Positions 11,463 to 23,815 of a stretch of 64,000 nucleotides of DNA are shown piece by piece. The stretch's first letter is position 1; the number at the start of each line of letters is the position of its first letter. The translations under genes were made by a program, and so were the position numbers. A model generated the notes under the pieces. That model saw only the letters and a program-made list of their open reading frames with translations. It ran no database searches and had not been told where the DNA came from. The DNA comes from Streblospio benedicti (taxonomy: Eukaryota; Annelida; Polychaeta; Spionida; Spionidae), in assembly GCA_019095985.1 (NCBI GenBank), contig CM032666.1, positions 1,881,081 to 1,945,080 on the forward strand, read 5' to 3'.

Positions 11463-11811
11463 TTTTTCTATTCTTTTCAGCTCCGGATGAAGATGGAGCT
11501 GCTTTACAATCGGCGTCCAACGTGGTGGTAAATGGTTGCTACAAATTTAGATGTCACTGATGATTCAAAAGGAATGGATCATAAGTGTTAACTCTTTGGT
11601 TTCACAAAGGAATTTTTGTTATATGGAGATGGTGACAATGAAGAAATAGATGGCATAAGCACATGTAGACGACTTCCGTGAATGAGTCTGGTGGTTTGCA
11701 CTGTGTATTCATGAGCATGGGACTCAAATTCACAAAGATACACTTCATTCTGCAATATCAGATGTGTCCAGATCATGTGGAATCACAGGATGCAACGTTA
11801 ATTGCATGTGN
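11463..11811 (+). pseudogene. HECTD1: Diverged HECTD1-like exon B copy beside the gap
   Basis: Between about 11680 and 11810 the sequence encodes, in changing frames, ESGGLHCVF, HEHGT, HKDTLHSAISDVSR and QDATLIAC. These match family exon B (GGLNCVLTFI...HKDTLHSAMAVVSRLCG) better in places than the array units do. It runs into the N gap. A possible small exon at 11480-11531 (acceptor TTTTCAG, then APDEDGAALQSASNVV) is not recognised. More of the gene may lie inside or beyond the gap, but nothing HECTD1-like is seen after 11911. Confidence 0.5.
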
Positions 11812-11910
11812 NNNNNNNNNNNNNNNNNNNNNNNNNNNNNNNNNNNNNNNNNNNNNNNNNNNNNNNNNNNNNNNNNNNNNNNNNNNNNNNNNNNNNNNNN
11901 NNNNNNNNNN
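11811..11910. other. Assembly gap of exactly 100 N
   Basis: The exact length of 100 indicates a placeholder of unknown true size. It lies at the end of the HECTD1 repeat region, where tandem units make assembly difficult. Confidence 0.95.
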
Positions 11911-13520
11911 ATGCATTTTCTAATTTTGTTAAACCAAGTGGACAAATAAGGGGATCTCTATAATTGAGATGAGAAAAGAATATTTATTTCAGCTATATTA
12001 TAGCCACAAAAAATGAGATGTATATACACTTTTTCACAATTGAGGTTAAAAATGTTATATAGAAGTACATTAAAATATCACAGCTATATGTTTAGGGGTG
12101 GCCCATATACAGTCTTACAAATACAATTTATTTATCCAGTTCATAAAAATTGAACTTTACATATAGTGACTAGATATAACAATAGCTTGTATTAAAATAT
12201 TAGAATCACTAAAGTAAGCTTTGTGAAATCACAGAAGGCTGTATATGAGAGCTAATAATGCCTCCGATATACGGACATGCTTGTCTAAATTGATGAAAAC
12301 TGATATAAGCAACCTTAAAACAAAGAACTGTTGTCAGTTATCTGGTTATGGTGCTAAGTTCTGAATTTGAGCACTATGGCACCATCATCATTCATATTGT
12401 CACAAATTAAAACTCAAGTATTTATCCTCATGAACTACCTGTATGCCTATAAATGCCTATATATGATATATCAAATATTGTGTGAATCAGCATACACATG
12501 AAATACACTGGTGGAAAATAAATATCCCGCTGTCATTTAACACATGTTTTGTGATGTGTTAGCAGGTTGTGCTCTGCTATTCAAAGTGCATATGGATTTC
12601 TCTATAAAAATCGTATCTTCATACTGTTTTCATTCATGTGACATTCTTTTCTTTGAACTAGCAATTCACAAATGATCCCTACAAATGTCGTCACTATATA
12701 TGGTCTTGATATGGAGCACACATTGATCAAATGCAGGAATCGGTACTTGTGGCAATATTATATTCACTGCATGTGTCATAATGCAAACCAACCACCACCA
12801 ATGCTGTTTTTTGAAGATTCTGAGATGTCAGCTACATTTCTTTCTATTCTGAGAGAAACTGCTTGGCTGCTTAAGTGTTGATTGTCAGATACGAGTATTC
12901 TTTTAATAATCTTATATTACGTAGCTGGTCTTCATTTTTTTAAATTTGAGGGGTGAAATGTATCAATGTATCAATAATGGTTTGATGTCTGTGAATGAGG
13001 ATGTACATGTAATTTGGAACCACTGCTGTTATCACGAGGTTCTTCAGTGGAGTCAGACTAATGTTTTCTTCCAATTCTGGATCTTTTATTCTAATAGATG
13101 AAATATCAGATACTACAAATGTGGGTTGGTGGACAAAATTTTGAATTATTTCCACATAGTTCAGTGCTGATTCCCTTTGAATATGGAAGTTAATTGCACA
13201 TATTATGGCATGGTGACATCATAGTGGCGCTGCAACTCCTCCTGGAAAAAGAAGAGAGATTGTTAGCTAGCCAATAGTAAATGACAAAAATAAGTTGGCA
13301 ATATACTTGTACATGTAAGTGGCAGGTTGGACATAAAATTGACACACTCTCAAGCGATGGGAAGCCGTGAAAAGCTACCCTTTTAAATAATTTCGCTATA
13401 AAATATATTATAAACCCCACAAAAGTGTAATTTTGTATAATACTTGATATATTTTACTGTTATAAAATGTATTGAATTTCCCAGTGACATCAAAACCACT
13501 GTCAATAGCATATAAGGATG
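11911..13520. other. Intergenic stretch, nothing recognised
   Basis: AT-rich sequence without a recognisable gene. The open frames at 12672-12881 (+) and 12940-13420 (-) match no known family and have no good splice context. Confidence 0.5.
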
Positions 13521-13664
13521 GATAGGAAAGACTGGAGTCTCTCAACAATTGATCCTCTTGAGAGAAACACATGGAGATCTGGTGTACGAGCAGCCATGCG
13601 TGCAGCTAGCCAGCTACCTGGAAGGGGGTCCACTGTGGACGTTACCCCTGCACCTGCAAGTTAA
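13521..13664 (+). mobile_element. C-terminal end of a non-LTR retrotransposon ORF
   Basis: A 47-codon frame ending in TAA reads DRKDWSLSTIDPLERNTWRS followed by GVRAAMRAASQLPGRGPT. This W-rich, 'DPLERxxWRS' pattern just before the stop is typical of the very end of LINE ORF2 proteins in invertebrates. No reverse transcriptase motif is attached upstream, so this is a 5'-truncated remnant. Confidence 0.5.
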
Positions 13665-13740
13665 TCAAAACACCGATGATGGTGATAATGACTATATTGA
13701 AGACACCCAAGGCAAAGCTGTTTTCAAGACTAGAAACCAT

Positions 13741-14277
13741 GCATAAAGGCATAAATGTAAATCATCAAAGTTACCTGTTGTTGAAATTAATAAGATGCCA
13801 CTTGAATGGATAGAAAAACATAAATATCTTGGTTTTTGTGTAAACCATTGTTTTAATGATAACGATGATATCGACATGCAAAAGAAATCACTATATGCTA
13901 TTGGAAACACTATAATTCGTAAATTTATTAAATGTTTTAGATACTTGTTAAATATAAAAGGACGATGTAGTATTAGTAAAAAAAATTTGAGTCATAATGT
14001 TGATAATTTTAATATCATTTTACGAAAAAAAAAATATAGGTTTTAAAACAAGACTTGAAAAATGCAACAGTATGCATTTTAAATTCTTCTTATTTTACTT
14101 TTGCCTCTGAATGTTATAATAGTTGGACTAGAAAGTTGTTTGTTTTTAATCAATCTGTCCAATAACAGTATTCTTAGCTGTATTTAATACACCATCTATG
14201 TACATATGTTTATATACAATTATGTTTTATATGGATGTATGTTCTACATCTGAAATAAAGTTATCTTATCTTATAAA
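13741..14277 (+). mobile_element. LINE 3' fragment (RT thumb region and 3' tail)
   Basis: The frame from 13795 reads WIEKHKYLGFCVN, then DNDDIDMQKKSLYAIGNTII and RKF. The KYLG motif and the DI.xQ...LYxxGN..xRKF spacing are characteristic of the region after the RT palm in LINE proteins. The fragment ends at 14220-14277 with CTGAAATAAAGTTATC and a TTATC-type repeat, a common LINE 3' end. Similar tail sequence occurs at 56430-56494. Truncated at the 5' end. Confidence 0.6.
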
Positions 14278-14287
14278 TGACCTTCCT

Positions 14288-14899
14288 GTAATAACAGCCA
14301 CTATCATAGATGGTGGACTTCTCTTTCACACTCTTCTTTCCACATCAAATCTTGCAGCCTATAGCCTGTAGCAAGAATCATCTTGGCACATGTGTGCAAT
14401 CATCAGGGTGATGAAATACATGTTCTCTTTGATACACATGATACAGCATGTTCACTCAAAGCTACAGAACACCAGAAACGAGGGGCCGATGATAAACCAG
14501 TATACAATTACTGGTCCAGAGCAGTTGATGAAACAGAGCGGAAAATAGGTGCTGAAAAATTGTCTGTTCAAAGACGAATTTGCAGGTTTTCTGATAAAAG
14601 AATGGCAGAAGGAAAATTACCTGTCAATAATAGGACACAGAAAACTGATCTTGTCGCATGGTGGCAAATGCACAGTAAAACAATGCATTAATGATTGTGA
14701 AACTATTACAATGCAACCAGATGAATTACACGGAGATCATGAAGAGGCTGATACTCTGGTAGCATTCCATATATCACAAATTGCTGCAACAAATGAGGGC
14801 AATATCATTGTAAGAGCTTCGGATACCGACATACAAATGTACTATTTTACTTCTGAATATTTTCAAAATAAAAATTTTACTGCTAGTGAAGCACAATAA
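14288..14899 (+). pseudogene. Fragment of an expanded invertebrate gene family, unknown function
   Basis: Pieces in more than one frame read TIIDGGLLFHTLLS, EIHVLFDTHDTACSLKATEH, QKRGADDKP, FLIKEWQKENYL, HGDHEEADTLVAFH and IIVRASDTDI. This order (IIDG..., VxFDTY..S.K..E..RG, EEADT..., ..DTDV) is familiar from a large family of uncharacterised, often repeat-associated invertebrate proteins. The acidic motifs resemble a PIN/FEN-like nuclease fold, but that is inference. The last frame ends because a MITE begins at 14901. Frame shifts within the piece also mark it as broken. Confidence 0.45.
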
Positions 14900-14900
14900 A

Positions 14901-15256
14901 TCTTTTGATGGAAATTCATTTATCCTGGATATAACATATATAAGTATCACAATAGTTTTTAATCAAGGATAACACACAGTTCACACACTAAGCTTTCAAT
15001 GGCATCCGCCATCTTGATCACAGTGGTTGACGTCATTCGTCGTCACTGGGACCTCGGGACCATCTGGAACAATGTCCTCACCCGAGAGGGGGATGGGGGC
15101 GCGCAACCCGGGAATCTCCCGAGGTCCCAGTGACGACGAATAACGTCAACCACTGTGATCAAGATGGCGGATGCCATTGAAAGCTTAGTGTGTGAACTGT
15201 GTGTTATCCTTGATTAAAAACTATTGTGATACTTATATATGTTATATCCAGGATAT
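14901..15256. mobile_element. Fold-back MITE with a 12-bp flanking duplication
   Basis: Two arms of about 140 bases (starting TATCCTGGATATAACATA and ending with its reverse complement) surround a GC-rich loop of about 60 bases around 15060-15115. The 12-bp sequence AAGCACAATAAA occurs on both sides (14889-14900 and 15257-15268), as expected for a target duplication. No coding capacity. It truncates the gene-family fragment upstream. Confidence 0.8.
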
Positions 15257-15268
15257 AAGCACAATAAA

Positions 15269-16635
15269 GTTATGATGTAAAACAGCAAAAAATAATGTTT
15301 GTTCCACAAAGTTGAAAATAACTAGTTCTGCCAAAATTTAATGACCTAACCCCCCTCAGATAATCAGCTCGTCCTGTGATGAGTAATCATAGTAAATATC
15401 ACACCACTTTTTTTGACCAATCGCCGCGCTTTATAGCACGAGTTGTAAATATTATAGTAAAAGTGGGCGGAGTCTAATTACTACGTAACCCATATTTGGA
15501 CGACGTGATATTTTTCCGGACGGTGTGATATTAGGTATATCAGCACTGCTCTTCTTTGATAAATACAGCTTGGAGTGTGAGAATACACCATCTCCACAGA
15601 ACAAGGCGGGCTCATCTAACTTTTCTACCAATTGAAATAATATATAAAATGAGCATTTGCCAACAATTTATCCATTTCAAAAAGTAATTATCATCATAGT
15701 TAAAATCCCATTAGTGCCACATAGTACGTAATAGCCATGTAGTAAAATGGAATATTGTGATAAGAACATGCTTGCCATAGGGAACAGAGACAATTAGAAT
15801 TCAATATGTAACTATTTTTTACAAATGTTTAAATAGTAAGATTCAAAGATTTCTTGAAACATCTTTTCAGTCTATGGACTAAAATGAATGATGATATAAC
15901 TGCAACAACTTTTATTGAGAAGCAGAAAAAATGAAAATGACATCACAAAATTTTAGATACATTCCATTTAACGTATATAAGCAATGACAAACAATCTACC
16001 TGAATATCCTGGTATAGTTATATGAATAATTGTATATACATACTAGCTTGCTTGACAGAAAAGTGAGAGTAGAACTGGTATAGTTAATTCTTGCATCTCG
16101 TTTCCCTACAATAGATTAGAACATATGACATGGGACACAACATATTGTTATACCTCCTTCCGTTACATTGGTATTTTATGAAGAATATTATATTTATGAA
16201 AATTTACTTGCTTGCAAAAGTATGTTTCTTTGTACTCTTTGAACAATGATAAAACAAATACAACATCACCTCTATAATATGATTTTTTTCAGCTTCATTC
16301 CATCCCATATATGGAAGGATATCAACATTCTCTTTACTAACTAGCTCTTCAAATGTGGGGATTTCTTCTATGAAATCCTGCTTGAAGTTTTGAAAATAAA
16401 ATGAGTAACAATACTGCATTTTGATAATTATTCAATATGAATGTTATTTGCAATTTAATTCTAACCTGCCCTCTTTTTTCTACAGTAATAAGACTAGTAA
16501 ATTGGGTGACAATCAAATGTTTCATTGATAAGCTGATGATGTAGTCCTTGAGATTCTTCTTCAAAGTCTGTAGAAAAACATAGGAATAAAAATATGTTAC
16601 ATATACATGTGTAAGCTTTTTGGACTTATACACGG
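15269..16635. other. Intergenic stretch, little recognised
   Basis: No gene is seen. A SINE tail piece (AGCTTGCTTGACAGAAAAGT) lies at 16048-16078, matching the SINE family at 25105, 32826, 34050 and 55100. The minus-strand frames at 16204-16633 match nothing known. Confidence 0.45.
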
Positions 16636-16639
16636 CTCC

Positions 16640-17240
16640 TGGTACTGGTCGAGGCGCTCACACCGCCTGGGTTCTCGTTGTGTTTGTCCCAATGATACGT
16701 AGGCCCTCACTACGGTCGTACAGGGCCTCTCCCAAGACCAGATTGACGGCCCCACACGGGGGGACTTCGCACTGGTGCTGGTAGCGACGGCTTCAGACCA
16801 TGTCACACGCCAAGCTGAATATGTATCAAAGAGGGTACTAGATCCAAGACACGTATGCACGAGGGTCTAGTAACCTTATTAATACGTGAGTATAGTTTGA
16901 AAAGGCCCCGAATCTACGAGATTCGGGGGTGTTGGTTCCTACGATGTTGTCGCAACAACTTCTCAAGCTAAACTAACGGCTATTCCGTCTTGGTGATGGG
17001 AAGTCAACTATAATTGTCCCATCACCTTGGCAACGGGACAGAACACCACTAAAAATGTCCTGTAACCTAGCAACTGGGACACAGCGGGCGACGTAAAAAC
17101 ATGTCATAAACAACACGTACGTCAAAATGACGTATGTATGGAAAGTGCGAGCATAGGACGTACGGGCCATCACGGTGCGGGGTCAATTAGGGATTGACTA
17201 GCTGATGGAGACAATGCTACAATTGTCCCACCCCGCACCT
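16640..17240. other. GC-rich island, no gene recognised
   Basis: This 600-base stretch is clearly richer in GC and CpG than its surroundings. It holds a perfect short hairpin at 16905-16927 (CCCCGAATCT, ACG, AGATTCGGGG) and repeated 'GGGACA' / 'TGTCCC' motifs at 16985-17100 and 17215-17225. The 88-codon minus-strand frame at 16597-16860 has biased composition and no known motif. Possibly the end of a repeat or a CpG-rich control region. Confidence 0.35.
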
Positions 17241-18370
17241 CTAACTAGCGTTAGCTCACACATGTATTATGACAGCATTTGTATTTCCCTTATATATTCA
17301 ACCATCAATCTAACTGATATAAACTCTGCTTTCAAAGACATTAAACAATCTCCCTTTTTGTGAATCTCTAACTTCAGGCATCTTGATGCTCTGCCATCAG
17401 AACATATTCTTCCTTAGTGGCACATTTACAACTTTTTTTAATTTTTTGTGGCGGTTTTTAATTTCCTGATGTGTGTATAATTAATCCATACATGGCTTCA
17501 TATATATGGGAGGTATCATTTATTTTGAAGTTGAAAGGATGTGAAGAAAAATTTGAGATAACCAATATTCGAGACTAGACTGAAAGTATGCATGTTTTGA
17601 CAAATCACTCCTTTTTATGTTTTGTAGTTGTAGACACCACCCTAAACCCACAAGACTTACTTCCAGCTTGAGAATAGATCTATCTAGTAATGATTTATCA
17701 TCCTTATCATTTCACATTAATAGAGTTCATTTCGATCATAACCCTTTGGGGGTAAGGTCTTCTTTCAATTGTCCCTTACAGCTTCTGGAGAGCTATGAAG
17801 TTATGAACCCAAAATGAATCTTGAAAGACGATGGGGTTAATTTCTACTGAGCTTATGACATTGAATCCCATATATTCATATTCATATCAATTTCGTTTAG
17901 TAAAATATCAATTTTAAGAAAATTTGTATAAATCTGTTTTTTTTTTTTTATTGATTGTTTACCTAGACTTGTTTCAGTGAAATAAGAAGACAAAATTACC
18001 TCATGCTGTGATCTATCCATATGGAGGCAGCCATTTTCCCGGTCTCTTATGACAGCACGGGCAGCAAGTTGATGAAGTATCTTAAAAAATATGACATTAA
18101 TGGTTCTTAAATCACTATCTCATTTCATTTATTCAAAACATGCAGTCTCGCCTTCTGTGAAAATTTACGTTTCCTTTGGAAATATTCATTTCTGTTGTGG
18201 ACACCATTGTTGAAACTTCACAACCATCAATAATTGCGCTTAACGTAGCCTTCAAAAACAAAAACTCATTATTTTATGTGATATTGTACCAATTTTCAGT
18301 TTAATTTTCAACGGTTTTTCGATTAAATAACCAATTTGGTGGAACTTTATCTAGCTTTTTTGTATACATA
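17241..18370. other. Intergenic stretch, nothing recognised
   Basis: AT-rich sequence; no gene, long repeat or RNA gene is seen. Confidence 0.45.
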
Positions 18371-18377
18371 TACTGTG

Positions 18378-18478
18378 TCTCATAGGTTTTATAACCGGCT
18401 GATGATTTTATTTTGAATTGATATATTTTATGATTTATTATATCAGGTGACACATAAATAAATAAACTACTACTAAAA
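18378..18478 (+). repeat. Retroelement 3' tail, copy 2
   Basis: Matches 2366-2452: TAGGTTTTATAACCGGCTG, then TTTATGATTTATTATAT and GTGACACATAAATAAAT, followed by a TACTACTA-type end. Confidence 0.5.
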
Positions 18479-18581
18479 AACAAACAAAAAAAACAAACAA
18501 ACATATAATTTAAAAATCATAGATTTATTTTGTTTTGTATTGTATTAACGGGGTCATTCACACAAAACCACATTACATAGA

Positions 18582-18582
<1 letters not shown>

Positions 18583-18633
<51 letters not shown>

Positions 18634-18650
18634 CGTGCGTGTGTGTGTGT
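18583..18650. repeat. (GT)n microsatellite
   Basis: About 68 bases of GT dinucleotide repeat with a short GTGC interruption near 18629-18640. Confidence 0.95.
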
Positions 18651-19674
18651 TTTGAATATTTTTGCATTTTTTCACATCCTCATGATCCTGAATCCATAAT
18701 TTGAGAGAATAAATTTGTATAATGTCTACTTGTATTATATGAATACTTTGAATTGTGACTTGACATCTTGATCTGATTTAACTCCATGTGTAGACTGGTA
18801 CCCTTGTGGAGGACACACAAGATCTTTCTGGGAATTGAAATAGTCCAGGCAATTCTCCAATGCGACCTTCGACAATAGCATGAACCTGCTGCCTTTTAGC
18901 TCTGATGGTTTGGAATATTTAACACTTGTGCTGCAAAATAATGTTTACCTAAATCTCAACCAAAAGCAGTTTCACCAACAAAAATACTCTGAATAAAAAT
19001 ACCGTGATAAGATTCCTGCAAAATTAGCTGGTGCAGAGGAGTGGAATAAAATTCTTTGATTATCTAAATCTTTTCTAAATTCAGCTTCTTCAACACTTTT
19101 CCAGACGGTAAAACCATTGACTATATCCAACTTGTCATCTCTATATAAAGCAGTAATTGAGAGGAATATTGTGTGGAGAGCATATAAAGTTGACATATAT
19201 AACTACTTGTACGAGATAGTAATGATACACAAAGGTATACAGAATTTATGTTAAATAAACCAAAATGCGATGAATTAAATGTTAACATAAAATGAAGAAA
19301 ATATTAACCAGTTAATGAAGAATTAATCAAGCCTTTCACTGTTTTTGTAATATCACTTGGAGCTTTACCCACATGACATTTCAACGCTCGATATTTAGAT
19401 GCAATGCTGCTTCTCGGATTCCAATTGGTGGCCTCATTTATCGACACAATGTCTTTTATCAACTAAATGTAACATTGAGATTTTTGCACTTATTGGTCAG
19501 CACAGTCAGAATAATTATGACTTTTGGTGAAAAACATATAAATACATTTAATTTAACAAAGTTTACTTTAGATGAGTTAGTGAGCATACCTCTAACACAA
19601 TGGCCCTACAAAGCTTACAGAAAGAATGCGCTCAAGTCAAGTATATACTATTTGCATTAACATTACACTATATC
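18651..19674. other. Intergenic stretch, nothing recognised
   Basis: No gene is seen. The 95-codon frame at 19373-19660 has no known motif. Confidence 0.45.
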
Positions 19675-20947
19675 GCATGATGAAGAAAAATGGAGAAATC
19701 TGATTGGCTGAGAAAAATGTGACAATCTGATCTATCTCCCTGGCTAGAGGGAGGTAGATCATGATCTACCTCCCTCCTGCTGTTTACATAGATGTTTGAA
19801 AATTACGTAGTGCGCAGTGCGTTAAAGTTATTGCAGAAATGTACGTTTCACGTTATCATTTGTACGTTCTCTGTACGCCTGTGTACGTCAGTCACTTATT
19901 ATTCTAAGAAGTGTGTCATAACAATATATGAGACAATTATGTCATCATTAACGGCTCATTCTGTTTGAGATGGACACTGCTACTACTGAATGAGGTAAAT
20001 GCGATATAATAAATGGTGCCCGCTGTTGGGGGAGAATGCGCAGGAGAAATGTCGCCCCTCAGGAACAACATTGCCCTCCTTCGTCGAGCAACATTTTCAA
20101 GGGGCAGACTCCCCCCAACAGCGGGTACCATTTATATAGTTCTGAACTTCACAGATCTGAGATGTCCTAGATTTTAGGTATTATAGGCATTACAAATTCA
20201 TGGCTATATGTGGATGCAAATTGTAGCTAACTTACTTGGCACATATCTTACATCCTTGCTACGTCTTTTATGGAGAAAACCATCAATCTGGAACGCATTG
20301 GAAGAAGGGAACAGAACTCATTTGTTATGGCTGGACTCTCTCTACATTTGATTTTACATTTCATTTCCAGCAATATAGCTTCAGCTTTTTCAACCTAGAT
20401 GAATGTGTAAGCATAATAAATACTTATTCTCACTAACAGACAACATTATATAAATGGTACCCGCTGTTGGGGGAGGTACGCCGAAATGTCGCCCCTCAGG
20501 AACAATGTTGCCCGACGCGAAGCGGAGGGCAACATTGTTCCTGAGTGGCGACATTTCAGCGTACCGCCCCCAACAGCGGGCACCATTTATTATATCACAT
20601 TTACCTCATTCAGTAGTGGCAGTGTCCATCTCAAACAGAATGAGCCGTTAATGATGACATAATTGCCTCATATTTTGGGTTTAGCAGTTGACGAAAATTG
20701 TAATGACACGCTTCTTAGAATAGTAAGTGACTGACGTACACAGGCGTACAGAGAACGTACAAATGATAACGTGAAACGCACATTTCTGCAATAACTTTAA
20801 CGCACTGCGCACTACGTAATTTTCAAACTACTATGTAAACAGCAGGAGGGAGATAGATCATGATCTACCTCCCTCTAGCCAGGGAGATAGATCAGATTGT
20901 CACATTTTTCTCAGCCAATCAGATTTCTCCATTTTTCTTCATCATGC
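19675..20947. mobile_element. Nested fold-back element, ~1.27 kb
   Basis: The left arm (19675 to about 20138) and right arm (about 20446-20947) are inverted copies starting GCATGATGAAGAAAAATGG. Each arm ends in its own smaller hairpin of roughly 120-140 bases, whose stems carry TGGTGCCCGCTGTTGGGGG and its complement (about 20011-20137 and 20450-20592). The 300-base spacer (20139-20445) has no recognisable gene. The arms differ at scattered positions and by small indels, so the element is not very recent. No clear target duplication is visible. Confidence 0.8.
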
Positions 20948-22858
20948 AATATTATAAATATATTTTGAAACATTGTTGCAAGAAAGCATAAACATGAAGA
21001 CATTAGTTAGATACTACACATTTCTGTACCTGATCCAACGTAATAGATGTTATGGGTTTGACCAACTTGTTTTCCACTTCACCCAATGCTTCTTGCCACA
21101 GGTGCTCAACTAATTCCATCACTTCTTCACTAATAATGCCACTACCAATACGCTGGCACTTCTGCATCTAAATGGAAAGATTGTATATTGTATTGTGTAC
21201 TAAACTTGAACAAGCAAAAAAATTTAGAAAGTGGTTGATGGTTGGGTGCCATCATGGCATTAAAAATCCGTCAGGTCACAAAATTGTCAAAATTTACGAG
21301 TACCTTGGTTACCTGTGCAGTCCTCAATGATATTGTGATAAGTAATATTCAGAAAATCCTTTAAAACGAATATGAATTTTTCTGATCATATCTCTTCTTT
21401 AACCAAACATTTTTTTATATCAGCAGATGAAAATTTAAAAAAAAATTACATGGTGACGACAACCCATGATGTATCACCATATTATTACAAAACCAATATA
21501 AATATTGCAAGTTTCAGGATCAACAGACTCAACAAATGAAATTAGCTCGGCTTTTTTTACATGAAAGTATACATGTAGTAGGATCACTCATTAAAAATCT
21601 AGAATAAAATATAAACTACAGGCTGAATTTACCTGTTGGAATTTATTGGAATCAATGACATTTGTTTCACCAATCTTTGCTGTAACATAACCATATCTCG
21701 GTTCCATCATTTTTTCTAACAACTGACTGTAAACAGAAATAGCATCTTCTGATGATTGGCAAAAACATGTTTTTCCATTAACTAGCTTGGAATTCTGAAA
21801 AGATATACCCCGGTATACAAATTTTGATTGACTGGATTAAGATTGGTTTGCATTGGTTGGGATGTCCTGGCTCCCAGATCCCTGTGCCTATTAGATACGC
21901 TTCTATCTAATAGTAGTAATGTGTATGGTATAGTGTTTGTAAATCATAGTCGTATATTTACCACAGACAACTCCCATGATGCTTGAGCCTATGAGCAAAT
22001 CCACAACCAAAGTGGAGATTTACGTGTGTGTTTTGAAATGTCTGGTCTGCAATTGCTACATGTCATTTGCATCGAAGATCGGTTCACAATGTTGCACTGT
22101 TCTACATAATCCTCTCACGGTGGGAATACTGCCATTCCCGGGGTCTTAAATTAAGTTATTAACGCCTCCAAGTGGTTATGTGATTAAACTTATTAAAGAA
22201 TTCATTGGACACTAAGACGAACTCGACAAAGTACCAGTAAGATTTGGTAAAAAATATGAGAAAACCATATTATTGCTATAGCAAAACCTAAATAACCTCC
22301 AAAAATTTTGTCCTCGTGTGGGAGTTGAACCCATACCCTTCAAGATGAGATTATGACTGATGAAATATGAAAGTCGTGAATTAAGATACCACAGTTCAGC
22401 GTGTAACTGCATGAGATTATGGTATCAGTCTAGGCTAATAAACATGAACATCCTGCTATTCACAGTTAATATGATACAGAATAATAGGTAGGCCCTAATA
22501 TAAAACAAGAAATGGAATTTTGTTGAAAATTGTTGTCGGCCATTTTGGTTTTATGCTAATTAGGACATCATAAATTACAAACACAAATGTTTTTTTGTTT
22601 TGCATATTCTTGTGTCTGTGCTTAGATGTCAGCACGGACATGCAAACGCAAACATTACATGGGCTGGCGTTACTCGAAAGCAAGATACCAAGGTTTTGAA
22701 AATAGCATGATACCAAGCAACTGCATAGAAGATTACATGCTCATGGATTAATATGTTATCTTTTATGTTCAAGTGAATAAGGAATTGAGCTTGCGATCAG
22801 AGGGTTGTTTCATTTGTGTACTAAGCATGATAAAGGTAAGAATATTTCAATAGATAAT
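20948..22858. other. Intergenic stretch with one tRNA-like SINE piece
   Basis: No gene is seen. Around 22311-22400 the complement of a tRNA-like B box (GGGAGTTGAACCCATACC) suggests a reverse-strand SINE head. Small open frames have no known motif. Confidence 0.4.
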
Positions 22859-23189
22859 CGGATTAAGATTTAACGACAACTACTACTCACTTTACACAAG
22901 AATCTTAACGTTGTGGTCACCATAATGGGACCTTCAACAGAAGTGACTTCTGTTTTTTCTTGATGACGTCACATTAGCGCTTCGTCTGACAGGTGGAATT
23001 CCCATCAGACAGCAGATGGAGGAGGGTCGGGGGATGCTCTTGCCTTGGTTGATGGTTGATCGTTGATGGCCAATGTGACGTCATCAACAAAAAACAGAAG
23101 AAGTCACTTCTGTTGAACGTCCCGCGATGGTGGCGCAACATTAAGATTTGTGTGTAAAGTGAGTAGTAGTTGTCATTAAATCTTAACCC
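22859..23189. mobile_element. Fold-back MITE, ~330 bp
   Basis: The arms (left starts GATTAAGATTTAACGACAAC, right ends in the complement) are about 120 bases long and well matched, including CTTCTGTT near the inner end. The loop is a GC-rich stretch near 22985-23065. No coding capacity. Confidence 0.75.
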
Positions 23190-23334
23190 TATGGATATTC
23201 CTACTACTAAAAACAGTCTACATAAATCAATAAATAATGTTCACTTATCTTTAAACTTGTGTCAATTTAGTAAAACTGATGCTTAAACTATGTAATTTCC
23301 AAAGGATGAAGATGAAAAATAGACCTTCATGAAT

Positions 23335-23815
23335 ATCTTTCTTGTGTGGGATTCGAACACATGACCTCCCGGTTGAGATGATGACTTACCTACTATAACC
23401 GACTTATTACTGATTAACTATAGCTGAACGATGTTTATTTACAATTTTACTATGGAATACTGAATAATGAATAAAATAGTTTTGGCATTTACAACATCAT
23501 TTAGATCAACATGTTAATCAGGAGCCAACATTCGAGGGTGACATTTATCACCATATTTTGTGGTTGAGTGCATAGCTATCATAGGTTTGTGAGTTCGAGT
23601 CTTGTTGGAGATTTGCTAAACGACAATGGTTGTGCCTGTCCTGAGTGTTTGGTGAAACTATCTCACAATTTATGGTGCAGGTTTCATCCCAAGCAGAAAC
23701 TATGTGATATTCTCTGCATTTAAAAACGCCTAGATGATTGGGATGATAGTATGATTCTGGCCTCACAGCCATAAGGTCGTGAGTTCGAGCCTCACCAAGG
23801 TTACCTGAAGTATGG
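23335..23815. repeat. Cluster of tRNA-like SINE heads
   Basis: Three short blocks look like tRNA-derived promoter halves: GTGGGATTCGAACACATGAC (complement of a B box) at 23344-23363, GTGAGTTCGAGTCTTG at 23590-23605, and CGTGAGTTCGAGCCTCACC at 23778-23796 preceded by an A-box-like GATAGTATGATTCTGG. They resemble the head of the SINE family described at 34050. Too decayed to be tRNA genes. Confidence 0.5.

Noticed and set aside
23335-23815. tRNA genes
   Set aside because: Only A/B-box-like segments are present; acceptor and anticodon stems do not pair, and the same segments recur in SINE copies.
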